Below are positions 44,826 through 54,151 of a DNA stretch of 64,000 bases, in pieces. The stretch lies in NCBI GenBank assembly GCA_900618795.1, contig UYJD01000005.1, forward strand, positions 132,998 through 196,997. The letters are read 5' to 3'. This DNA comes from Cyanodermella asteris (lineage: Eukaryota > Ascomycota > Lecanoromycetes > Ostropales > Stictidaceae). The stretch's first letter is position 1. Every line of letters starts with the position of its first letter. The translations under genes and the position numbers were made by a program. Below the pieces are notes generated by a model, which was given only the letters and a program-made list of their open reading frames with translations, made no database searches and was not told the origin of the DNA.

Positions 44826-46400
44826 CTATGCCGTAATTTTGCCCTGCTTAACCAACCAGCTGAGTAAGTCCACCTTAGTCACGACCGCTAACGGCTTTAG
44901 AGTAGACTTTTCGTCGTTTTGCCGTTCAGTCACCACAGCAGCACTGTTCCACTCAAAGAACTTGCCAAGCGAGCTCAAAGGAGTATCGAGCGTAATTTCA
45001 ACAAACTTGCGCTGCTTGCGGGCCTCTTCCAAGTGCGTGATATCCCGAGGATCAGTCACGACCTCCGCAATGTCATCGAAATGAAACATGACGTCTGACA
45101 CAGGCGACGAAGAAGATGCTCGTCCACGAGAGAGCCACGAGAGGCAGTTACCGAGTGTGATGAGACCGACCAGACGGCGGCCGGATGCTGCGAGGACGGG
45201 AAGCTGGTCGAAGCCCTTGTCTCGCATAGTTTCAGTCGCCTCGCTAACGCTTTGGTCGACTTGAACAGTTGTGACAGGCTTGAGACGGAGCGACGTTATC
45301 GTTGCGCCACCGTAGATATCGCCCTGAGAACCGCGACGTGTCTTCTGTGTTACGGGGCTGGATGGTTCTGTAAGTGGCGGGGTGGGAGGAAGGAGGTCGT
45401 TTGCTGCTAGCCAGTCGTCGTCAGCAAATTTCGACAGATACGACCTGATGCTGTCTGGCAAGACAACGATCACCACGTCGTCTTTTGTGAGCTTTAGATC
45501 TCTGCACGCCTCGACCATGGCAGCCATCGCCGAACCACTGCTGCCTCCCACGAGCAGGCCCTCCTCTGCGATTAGACGTCGCGCGTAGATGAATGACTCC
45601 CGGTCAGACGTCTTGTACCACTTGTCAACGATTTTCTGCTCCAGAACGTCCGGGATGAAATCGTAGCCTATACCTTCGACCTTGTACGGCTCGTTGGCAC
45701 CTGCCTCGTTCAACGTCGCCGGTAGAGCAAGGATCGAGCCGACAGGATCCGCTGCAATGACTTTAATGTTGGAGTTGTGCTTGTGCAACCCACGAGCAAT
45801 TCCTGTGACCGTTCCACCAGTACCGGCCCCTGCAACCACGGCCGTAATCTTGCCCTCCGTCTGTTCCCAAATCTCCTCCGCCGTGCCGTACTCGTGTGCA
45901 AGTGGGTTGTTGGGGTTCCCGTACTGGTCGAGAATGTGTGCGTTGGGCAGCTCTTTTTGTAGTTTCTTTGCGACTCCGATATGGCTTTCGGGGCTGTCCC
46001 ACGCCGCCTGAGTCGGTGTTCGGATGATCTCCGCGTTGAGTGCTTTGAGGACCGCCACTTTCTCGCTGGACATCTTCTCTGGCAGTGTAATGATGGTCCT
46101 GTAGCCCTTGACTGCACCGACCAGTGCTAGACCAATGCCCGTGTTTCCGCTGGTGGGTTCGATCAGGGTGTCTCCCGGCTTGATGCGTCCTTCTCTTTCT
46201 GCGGCTTCGACCATGCGCAGGGCGATTCTATCCTTGACACTTCCTCCGGCATTGAAAAATTCGACCTTGGCATATACTTTCGCTTCAATTCCGAGGGATT
46301 GGGGGATGCGCTGCAGCCGGACGAGTGGCGTGTTGCCAATCTGCTGGAGAATGTTGTTCATAACTCCCGGTGGTAGGCGGGGTTTCGTATCTGTAGACAT
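44826..46400 (-). CDS. CYS4: Cystathionine beta-synthase
   Basis: Intronless, 524 residues from the ATG at 46400 (MSTDTKPRLPPGVM). It condenses serine (or O-acetylated forms in relatives) and homocysteine to cystathionine in transsulfuration. Fold-type II PLP core: IGNTPLVRL (21-29), PLP lysine in NAGGSVKDR (Lys56), phosphate and substrate loop EPTSGNTGIGLA, AGAGTGGTVTGIARG, GIGYDFIPDVL and VGGSSGSAM. The C-terminal third holds a pair of CBS domains (from about 395, GATITSLRLKPVTTVQVDQS, to the end), the feature that separates it from cysteine synthase. No N-terminal heme segment is seen, as in yeast. A longer in-frame 5' extension is probably leader sequence. Confidence 0.94.
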   Translation of the reverse strand: MSTDTKPRLPPGVMNNILQQIGNTPLVRLQRIPQSLGIEAKVYAKVEFFNAGGSVKDRIALRMVEAAEREGRIKPGDTLIEPTSGNTGIGLALVGAVKGYRTIITLPEKMSSEKVAVLKALNAEIIRTPTQAAWDSPESHIGVAKKLQKELPNAHILDQYGNPNNPLAHEYGTAEEIWEQTEGKITAVVAGAGTGGTVTGIARGLHKHNSNIKVIAADPVGSILALPATLNEAGANEPYKVEGIGYDFIPDVLEQKIVDKWYKTSDRESFIYARRLIAEEGLLVGGSSGSAMAAMVEACRDLKLTKDDVVIVVLPDSIRSYLSKFADDDWLAANDLLPPTPPLTEPSSPVTQKTRRGSQGDIYGGATITSLRLKPVTTVQVDQSVSEATETMRDKGFDQLPVLAASGRRLVGLITLGNCLSWLSRGRASSSSPVSDVMFHFDDIAEVVTDPRDITHLEEARKQRKFVEITLDTPLSSLGKFFEWNSAAVVTERQNDEKSTLKPLAVVTKVDLLSWLVKQGKITA

Positions 46401-46894
46401 GATGGAGTCTGTGTCTGTCAAAGAATGTTGCTCGGGGTATTTGGAAACGATGCTGAGAGTATGACAAAGGAGAGGAGAATTGAGGAACGAGCTGGACGAT
46501 CTGTGTCGCAATGAGCGGATTGTCTCGCGCGAACGTTGTAAAAAATGACTCCGCAAGTACCCGCTTTGGTCGTGGCAACGCTGCACCTGGTACCAAGATC
46601 GGCCCTTTCAAGTACGAATTTGAAGGATAATCTCAATAAAGAATCGGATCTGTAGTTGTTTTCTCGCATTTCCATGCGTAGAAGTACACTTGCGACACTG
46701 TGCGGCATGCCAACTAGAGGCTCTGTTGTTCCGCACCCCGCTGTGGTCCCGCAAAATCGGTCGCCGCTCCGCCACGGGAAAAAATACCGTGCGCCACCAA
46801 CTTGCGCTATTGAGCTCTGGTTTGCTGTATGACAATACAACAAGGGCATGTGGATCGGTCAAGACCCAAATGGGATTGCTAAAGGGCAAAAAGA
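46401..46894. other. Intergenic region
   Basis: Promoter side of the cystathionine beta-synthase gene plus the 3' flank of the tRNA. No protein gene seen. Confidence 0.5.
46888..46892 (-). terminator. Pol III terminator of the tRNA
   Basis: Five T on the minus strand, two bases after the discriminator base, as expected for RNA polymerase III termination. Confidence 0.7.
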
Positions 46895-47024
46895 CTCCCC
46901 ACGTGGGACTCGAACCCACAGCCTCCAGATTTCAAGGACGATGAGCTTTTTTCAACTTTAAATCGTTCTAGCAGCTCCAAAAGCAGTTTAGAAGTCTGGC
47001 GCGCTACCATTGCGCCAGCAGGGA
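46895..47024 (-). tRNA. tRNA-Arg (UCU) with a 58-nt intron
   Basis: The cloverleaf reads 5' to 3' on the minus strand. Acceptor TCCCTGC pairs with GTGGGGA (two G-T wobbles), D arm GCGC/GCGC, and anticodon stem CCAGA/TCTGG. Loop CTTCTAA has anticodon TCT at 46992-46990; the variable loop is 5 nt, the T arm GTGGG TTCGAGT CCCAC, and the discriminator G. The A-box (TGGCGCAATGG) and B-box (GGTTCGAGTCC) are both intact. The intron (46931-46988) sits just after position 37, the canonical site, and leaves a 72-nt mature tRNA. It reads AGA codons. Confidence 0.92.
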
Positions 47025-47732
47025 AATGATCCTATCCTCAGTAACGTGGTTAGAGCAAATGTACTCTTAAATTGAACTATATACTGTCGTTTAAAGTCTC
47101 GACTATAAGCGTCGTCTTTCCGACCTTACTTTAACAACGCCCTTACGTAACGATATAAAACCCTATGTGCGTGTTCTCTAGAGCGTAAGCTATAATACAG
47201 GTGGCATATATACCCCCATCAGAGCATATTCCGTGCTGTAATAGGGTCAGAAGAATTTCCGCCCGTCATGGTCGACTACTACACTGGAGGGCCTTTTATT
47301 CGCTACTTTAACCATTACTCAGTGCTGCTATATGATCCATCATTCGCAGGATTCTATGCGTCGATGTAGCAAGTTTGTCAAGCCGATGTTGTCGTGGTGC
47401 TCGACTAGACGTTGGTGCCTGAAGGAGCTTCCATGTCCGTATGAGCAAACTTACCGGCAGCTACCCGCGCGCAAACCCTCATTACTGGATCTATCGTAAA
47501 AGCACCAACAAGCTAGCGTCACTCATCGTGGCAATAGGCTATAATCGACGATGAGGCGGGTCTGTCATTCCTTGGACGTGCGATGTTGGGCATAAACGTC
47601 CCGCTACCCTTTTATTGTCACTGAACCTTCATGAGACATTATACTTGGATCAACGACTACAGATGCGCGGATTTAAGATCGTCATGCCACTTGACTTGAT
47701 TCAGTGTTTCATCGTTACAGCTATACTCTATT
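47025..47732. other. Non-coding stretch at the cluster edge
   Basis: AT-richer than its neighbours, without a supported gene. It separates the tRNA from the 3' end of the MFS gene and may mark the left border of the peptide cluster. Confidence 0.45.
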
Positions 47733-49590
47733 TCAACCTTCATCCTCCACTTTCTTCCTCTTTATCGATTTCCACTCCGTGGCCGCTGCTCCCACAAAGC
47801 TCAAAGCTGCAAGTCCCGCCGAAACCAGGTACGTCGCATCCAGTGCCTTACTATACGCTAGCTCGACGAGTGTCAGCGCCTGTGCAGGAACCACCGCCCT
47901 CACTCCTGTAGCGCCTGCGCTGATGACCGTGTGTGGATCTAACCATGGGACCACGGCTTGGAGCTGTGACTGCAACTGATTCTGGAATATGCTTTGCGCG
48001 ACCGATATGAAGATGGTGCCGCCAAAGATCTGCGCGAAGATGATAACGACCGCTCCCGTGGGAACGTCTTCGTCGGCAAGAACTGTTTGCGCCGCGGTGT
48101 GGGCTTGCTGGATACCCAAACCACTGCCTGTGCCCAAAAGAAATTGGGTTCCTATCCAGAATGCCTGGCTCGTTGACGGCGACCACGTGCTGATCAGTCC
48201 AGCGGCTATGCTGATGAATACAGATCCTACAATCATAAAAGGTGTGTAGTGTCCCAGTTTGGCAACGCCGTATCCTGCGACAAGAGAGAAGACAATCTTG
48301 GACAATATCATTGGGAGCACCAGCACTCCAGATCTCAAAGCCGAAACCCCTTGGATGGCCTGGAAGTACAGGGGCAAGTAATAGTCCATGACGTTCATTG
48401 CTCCACCTGCGGCGAAGACGAAGAACGCGCTCGATGCAACGCTGCGATACTTGATGATACGAGGCGGGAGGGTTGCGTTCTCTTGACGGAGGTGTTGGAT
48501 TACAAGGAAGATTGCGGCGAAAAGTCCGGCGAGCACCAGGAGCAGGATTGTTCGCCACGAATTCCATGCGTACTTTGAGCCACCCCATTGAAGAGCCAGC
48601 AGAAGGCAGGTCGTCGACACCAAAGCCATGACGGTACCGAAGATGTCGACTTGTTCCATCTTGCGCCGAAAGGATTGCTTCGCACCAGCGTGAGCATTAC
48701 GCGAACGATAGAAGAGCAGGATTGCTGCGATGGTGACGGCGCCGAAAGGTAGACTAAACGATGTCGGAATCAGCATATGCAAACCTAGGTTCGGGATGGA
48801 CGGACTTGATCCAAAAGCACCATCTCCATGTCAGCGTGGTTGTGAACGCTCCGCCAATGACAGGAGCGATCGCAGTGCCTGTTCCATATGATATAGAATA
48901 GGAGGCCACAAACAAAGGGCGACGTTCCAATGGTATCGAAGCGGCGATGACTCTATGGGACATGGTCAGCTGTGGAACCGTCATTGAGACTAGCAAGGAA
49001 ACTCACATTATGTAGCCCGCATTGATTCCAGCACTCCCAAGCCCAGCGATTGCTCGTCCAACGATGAAGACGGTAGAGCTCTGGGCCGTTGCGCAAATGA
49101 TAGACCCGACTTCGAAGATGACGAGAGCACAGACAAAGACCGTTTTGTCCGAGAAGTAGGTGAATATCTTCCCATATGGTAGCTGGAATGCGCAGAAAGT
49201 GAGGAGACTAGGGCCAATCAGCAAGGCCGTTGAAGGAGCCAAGGTCGTGCTGTGGCCACTTACTATGCTGATCCGTACCATCCAATGTCAGAGAGCGAAT
49301 GAAACTCATCGGTAATTCGTGGGACCGCAGTGGCTATTATTATCTCATCCTATTTTGGACTCATCAGTGTGTCGTCCTGCCCATCGTATAACCGCATGTC
49401 ACAAAGCCCTTACCAAGGCGACCAGAAAAACGGACGCTGCGAGAAACGCAACGATGATCGCGAGCTTGATGCCCTCAGGGTATGAATTAGCTTCGGAAGC
49501 AACCACGGGTTCGGACGCATCTTCAGTCTTGGATCCACCGGCGCTTTGCAGCTCGACAACCGTGGGGGCCGTTTCCGTACTGTTGCGCAT
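47733..49590 (-). CDS. DHA2-family MFS efflux transporter
   Basis: Five exons: 49414-49590, 49264-49349, 49007-49207, 48806-48952 and 47733-48753. The introns are 52-64 nt, all GT-AG. Total 543 residues. The joins rebuild DHA2 signatures: TM1 ending VFLVAL, then DEIIIATAVPRITDEFHSLS, DIGWYGSAYLLTFCAFQLPY, GRAIAGLGSAGINAGYI, and the 14-TM antiporter region SYGTGTAIAPVIGGAFTTTL, WRWCFWINLPFG. Such proteins expel toxins and drugs at the plasma membrane by proton exchange. In this setting it probably exports the finished peptide and protects the producer, as UstT-type transporters do. The start at 49590 is the ATG closest to TM1 with a normal hydrophilic N-terminus; an earlier methionine exists. 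Confidence 0.88.
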
Positions 49591-50288
49591 CGCCGGCGAA
49601 AAGACGGCTAAAGCGGCGGCTGTCCTAATAAGTTCATGGACAGTGCTGGACTGGTCATGCACAAAGGAATCGGCGAGACAGCTGAAGATATACCGGGGCA
49701 TTCCATCCTTTATGTGTGCTGGACTGCCCCCGACGCTGCTTGTACTCAAAGGAGCTGCTTCTTTGGCGATCTACGTCGTCACGTGGTGCGAACAGAGTCC
49801 ATAAGACTCATGATGAGACATCGAGAGAGACCGTCAAATTCTTTCGGGATTTGTTTACAGAACTTTTCGTGCACTGAAGAGTATTCATCTACCTGCCGGT
49901 GCAGTTGCAGCTTGCGTTATACGCGGTTTGAAAGCAGCGTACGGCGATCACTCCTTCAGCTTGCTCACTACCACCGAATGCGTTTCTACACTTCTGCGCC
50001 GCGTCGCATTCGCCCGCTCGGAAGGTGGCGAATACTACCTGCAGGAGGGCTAGGAGTATCGAGCTTTGTCTGCTCTTGACAAGAGCAGATGAAAGTACTC
50101 CAAGTCAGTGGCAGCTTGTTTTCATGGCCGAGTATCCATTTCCAGAGCACCTGGTGCCCGAACCAGGTCAACGACCGCAGTACCGTGCACACTATGCTTG
50201 TGCACCCATTCGGTAACCTTCGAAAAGTCCCGACACTTGTGAGCACTGTCAAGGCGTCAGCGATTTTCATCCGATAGATGCGTCTTGT
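49591..50288. other. Intergenic region within the cluster
   Basis: Promoter side of the exporter gene. No protein gene supported. Confidence 0.5.
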
Positions 50289-51103
50289 TCACGGAGGGGT
50301 TCCATGCACATACGTGCTGAAATCTGGCAAGACCTGTTTCCAGCCTTTGGCCCACACGTATGTTACCATACCTAGGTCGGGCATACACATTAGCTGATAG
50401 GTACGTTAGCACACCCCCGTTAATGATGGCAATGAAGCCTCACCTTTTGCCGTAGCATGTCAAGGCAGTGGTCTGAAAGTTGTCAACACGTGGCATTGAT
50501 TCTAGGCACAAGCAACGTACCGACGTGATAGCGCAAGGTCTCACGATCTTCCCATCCTTTCTCGCGCGAGTTATAGTAATCCATGTAGGTGAATTTGCGG
50601 ATCATGTTGACACAATGAAGCTGGTGTAGTACTTCAACACCGGCGATATACCCTCCGCCGTTCTCCTCGGTGTAGGCCGCTGCATATTCTGATGCATTTA
50701 CCCGGCGGAGGTCTTCCGTAGAGAGACGCACAAGGCCTCCCTGCGGATAAATGAGCTCATCCCAGGCCTCATCGATCTCATCGCTTGGCTGCCCTCGATA
50801 TGGATTCCTCCCTCGAAGAGCACCGTCAAATCGCTGAGATCTCAGATCGTTGTCCGAGTAAATCGACAAAGCCGGTGACCACTGCTGCGTGCTTTCCATC
50901 CACGAAATTTTGCTTAGCTTCATGTGCCGTGCAGCTTCGAAAAGAAGGAGGCTGATGATCATGCCGAACAAGGATCCAGCGAGGGCAGACGACCAGCTCC
51001 AGAAGTAGCCGCGGTTCCGGGAATACGCACTGCTCTGTAAACTTCCATCAAGCGAGCTTTCGACATCGGGCTCATCGCGTATTCGGTGGTACTCTTTGTT
51101 CAT
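50289..51103 (-). CDS. UstYa-family (DUF3328) oxidase, copy 1
   Basis: Three exons: 50521-51103, 50444-50472 and 50289-50393, with introns of 48 nt (GTACGT) and 50 nt (GTGAGG). Total 238 residues. One N-terminal membrane helix (about 38-57) is followed by the lumenal domain. The two family motifs are HQLHC (160-164) and, created only by the first splice, DHCLDMLRQKLMC (His196-Cys197). DEAWDELI precedes them in the usual place. UstYa proteins carry out oxidative cyclisation and other oxidations of ribosomal peptides in fungi, probably through a metal bound by the HxxHC motifs. Both motifs are complete, so the protein should be active. Confidence 0.88.
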
Positions 51104-52170
51104 AGCTCGATGCGCTTCAGGAATCTCTTTGTCTCCGATGACTGCTCGGTGCTGGGCGGGAGAGACGTAGGAAATTGATATCGTCTTTCACTCACTTCGG
51201 TCGTGAGCTAGATACGAAGCGCAGGAGCTCTTCGGTTTTCAAGGAGCCGAGTAAGAGAAATCCAAACAGTGTTCAGCGAAGAGGAAGCTCTGCGGGAGTC
51301 GACACTCATCGAGTCAGGAGCCTTCTGGCAAGGCATTTATGACCGCAAAGGTGGGCTGCCTGTTCCGTTACCAGCATATGGCAAATCTTTCAATACATCT
51401 GTATCAGTATGTGAACGGTCATCTTGCTTCCGACCTCAAAAAAGACGTGCTGACGGGCTTGGGCGGATCACACATGGCGGCTTCTGCCGGTCGAACCTTA
51501 TCTCTGCTGGCGCTTAGCTGTGAGGTATTGAGACTCTATGCGTAATCCCACTGCGATCGCAGTACGGCAGAACCAACGCAGTGTTAATGCACGAGCACTC
51601 GATGCGATTGGCGACCACGGTACAGACCTCGTCGAGGCTTGGACGGACACATGATCTGTCCTGAAAATGAGATCTCGGACTCCGACGCTGCCGCCCGACT
51701 TGATGATCGGCGTCTCCACTCAATGAGAATTGTGACGCTTCAAGCCCTTGCAGTCTTCCCCGGGCGCATACGGCAAATCGCCTATCAAATTGATAGATAG
51801 CCTTGGATCCACAGCGCGACCCAACGCGGGACCAAGGCTAAGCGCTACTCAACACTGTCACAACGCTGGGCGTTTCACTATTCACGATCTGCCAACCTTC
51901 GGCCCCTCCTTGATATTTTTGGAGTTCTGACTGCAGCAAGTCGGTTCCAGGTCAGCCTTTTCGATATCCTTGGGAAAGCCCACCGGGCCTCCGCTAAGCG
52001 GCCTGCCGCAGTGCCGCATAGCCGATGCGCTTACCGTCCAGACAGTCTTTAGCAATTTGACTTTGGTGGCTGCAGCCGGGGACTCTTTCGTTCTCCGATT
52101 CTGACACACAATTGCACGTCTTGCACTGAATTCACCTCGGCGGTTCATGTCAATATCTCATCAGAGCTAG
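51104..52170. other. Unassigned stretch inside the cluster
   Basis: About 1.07 kb between two UstYa genes, longer than other spacers in the cluster. Short open frames on both strands show no family motif and I could not build a spliced gene here. It includes the promoter of UstYa copy 1. Confidence 0.4.
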
Positions 52171-52943
52171 CTACGTATGGCTTAGATCAGCGCAATGGCC
52201 TGTAGGCCAACAGGCTGTGTTTCTCTTTGCCCATTCCGTCAATGCTCCCCAATCTCGGCAACGGCGAAGCTGACCATCACCAGTCAGCTTGGACTGGTAT
52301 GGAGCGTACAGTGGTGTGTCGTCTGCTCGGCACTGGAGTTCCTGGCGAAGCGCATCATAGCAATGGTTGATGTGAACGAGTCGGTCCTCAACGTTACCAC
52401 CGCCACGAAGCTCCTTGATGACGTTTCGGAGGTAGATCTATAGCTCTAGTTAGTTCTGGCTATCGGGCGTGATCCAAGGCACTTTCTTTGGGATCTCACC
52501 ACACAGTGTAGTTGATGGAAACCGCTCAAGACATATACACCTTTGCTGGGATCATCCGGGAAGTCCTCTGCCAGTGGAAGTCCTGCCTTCGCTGCTTCGC
52601 GGTGTGAAATACCTACGAAGCCGTTGGTGGTAAATTCTTCCCAGACCGGGTCTGATACATTCGGATTTGAGTCGCTGTATCTGGTATATGTGTGGAACTG
52701 ATCCCATGTCTCGCCAAGACCATGCACGCCGGTGAAGCCACGATCGTGGACAGCAAGATAAAGGCTCTTGTTGCGGACAAAAAGCACAGCGTTGCTCACG
52801 CTCAAAAAGGTGCAAATGATAACTAGTAGGAACACCGTGCTGAAGCTTGCCTGACTGCGACGTGTAGGTTGCTGCTTGTCGTTGTTGAACGGACTAGTCT
52901 CGTCGATCTCGTTCGCGACTGGTTGATAAGTAGGGGTCTCCAT
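52171..52943 (-). CDS. UstYa-family (DUF3328) oxidase, copy 2
   Basis: Two exons: 52500-52943 and 52171-52437 with a 62-nt intron (GTGAGA to TAG); 236 residues from the ATG at 52943 (METPTYQPVANEID). The 12 in-frame codons before it begin with TTG. One membrane helix (about 35-56, STVFLLVIICTFLSVSNAVL) follows a hydrophilic N-terminus. The motifs are HQLHC (143-147) and HINHCYDALRQELQC (170-184), with DPVWEEF in the conserved acidic-aromatic site. The C-terminus carries the family's RRCRDWGALTEWAK. The protein should sit in the secretory pathway membrane and oxidise the precursor peptide together with the other copies. It is 191 nt from the precursor gene and on the same strand. Confidence 0.9.
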
Positions 52944-53134
52944 CACGGAGCGGATGAACGTGTTGTCCGCCACGCTCAAAGGCTCTGCGCCGAATCTCTG
53001 CTACAAATGGCTCTATTTTCCACCACTGTAACGATCACTCGGCTTCTGCGCGACGAGGAAAGATTCGATTGTATTGAGAATATTACGGACTAGTGAAGTG
53101 GGAAAGGTCACTGTGAGAGCGTGTGACAGCGCAT

Positions 53135-53414
53135 TTACCAACCCTCCGCAATCTGAGTGCCATCTACCCCTTCCTCGTGGCGCTTCCAGCCCTCCGCGAT
53201 TTGGGCACCATCAGTAGATTCTTCGTGGCGCTTCCACCCTTCGGCAATTTGAGTAACATCGGCAGTTTCTTCGGCGCGAGCGCGAACGGCGCCTAAATCC
53301 TAGTTAGCGTGATAGCGCTAGGTCACGACATGTCGTACCAAGAGGGGTGGGTGCTGCGATAGCGATCTGACTCGCAATAGCGAGGACCAAAGATGAGATC
53401 ATGGCGAAATGCAT
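53135..53414 (-). CDS. Repeat-containing RiPP precursor peptide (dikaritin type)
   Basis: Exon 1 (53339-53414) encodes the signal peptide MHFAMISSLVLAIASQIAIA and a short Ala/Pro tail. A 46-nt intron (53293-53338, GTACGA, GCTAAC branch, TTTAG) joins in phase to exon 2 (53135-53292), giving 77 residues. Exon 2 holds three tandem units: AEETADVTQIAEGWKR, HEESTDGAQIAEGWKR and HEEGVDGTQIAEGW followed directly by the stop. KR is the Kex2 cleavage pair; RAR before the first unit may be another cut site. Kex2 and carboxypeptidase trimming would release acidic 14-residue peptides with the shared end QIAEGW. In ustiloxin- and phomopsin-type systems such units hold a core whose aromatic residue is cyclised by UstYa enzymes; Trp is the only aromatic residue here. 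The intron splits the short frame, so gene finders would probably miss it. Confidence 0.85.
53138..53275 (-). repeat. Three 48-nt coding repeats of the precursor
   Basis: Units at 53228-53275, 53180-53227 and 53138-53179 (the last lacks the KR codons). The QIAEG codons differ at every wobble position among the three units, yet the residues are the same, so selection acts on the peptide. Confidence 0.9.
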
Positions 53415-54151
53415 GTTGTGAGTACGTTGTGAGTCGGTCGAAATCGTGCGGATTGTGATAGGTGAGAATGTTAGCCCGGCAGTTGGAAGTTGAGTATCTC
53501 GAGCTACAAAGCGAACAGAGACGTCGCTCCCTTTTAGACCTGATCTATGTCGCTCAAAACATGCACATGCAGTTTCCAATTCTGTCGATCTGCTCTTGAC
53601 GCCGTCATCTTGTTGTCAGGTCCGATACTTGACCTGATGTGGTCATTTCGCAGGTCGCCTTACGCACTGTCCGAAATAGGATTTGGCCGTCTTACAGACC
53701 AAGGCGCTTCTGTATGCACATAGCCACAGATCTTGCTCGGCGGCTATGTGTCAACGCCCGCCGTCGATCAAACCCAAATCCTGTCTTCTGACTTCATGGG
53801 CCGGAAAAAGTCGTTTCGCTTCTTCCACGTGTTGAAAATCAAGCGATCACACGCAGCATGAGTTGGCAGTAGAAGCGCGTCAATAGGAGCAGAACTTTCA
53901 GTTAGCCGGACCGTGGGTTTCGAGGGTACAAATGGGCACTGTTACAGAGCAAGCTATTCCGATTACATGTGAGATCATGCGAACGTCTTCAAGGAGCCAA
54001 AGCGGGCACAGAGACACCCACGCCACTTCAATTTGGGTCGACTTTTCTATGCAACAACTCCGTCACTGTCTGCAGACTCACAATGGCCAAAATGTTCGTA
54101 GAGCGCCACAGGGGTCTTGCTATCCGCATAGCAGGCCGAATTCGCTCGTGC
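53415..54151. other. Promoter region of the precursor gene
   Basis: About 740 nt upstream of the precursor ATG and downstream of UstYa copy 3. No gene supported. No obvious TATA box was found; a weak TCTAAAAG lies about 130 nt upstream of the ATG. Confidence 0.4.

Noticed and set aside
51269-51719. Short frames on both strands between UstYa copies 1 and 2
   Set aside because: No signal peptide, no KR repeats and no conserved motif, so not called as a second precursor.
52944-52979. Upstream extension of UstYa copy 2
   Set aside because: The frame opens with TTG; the first ATG is at 52943 and gives a usual N-terminus.
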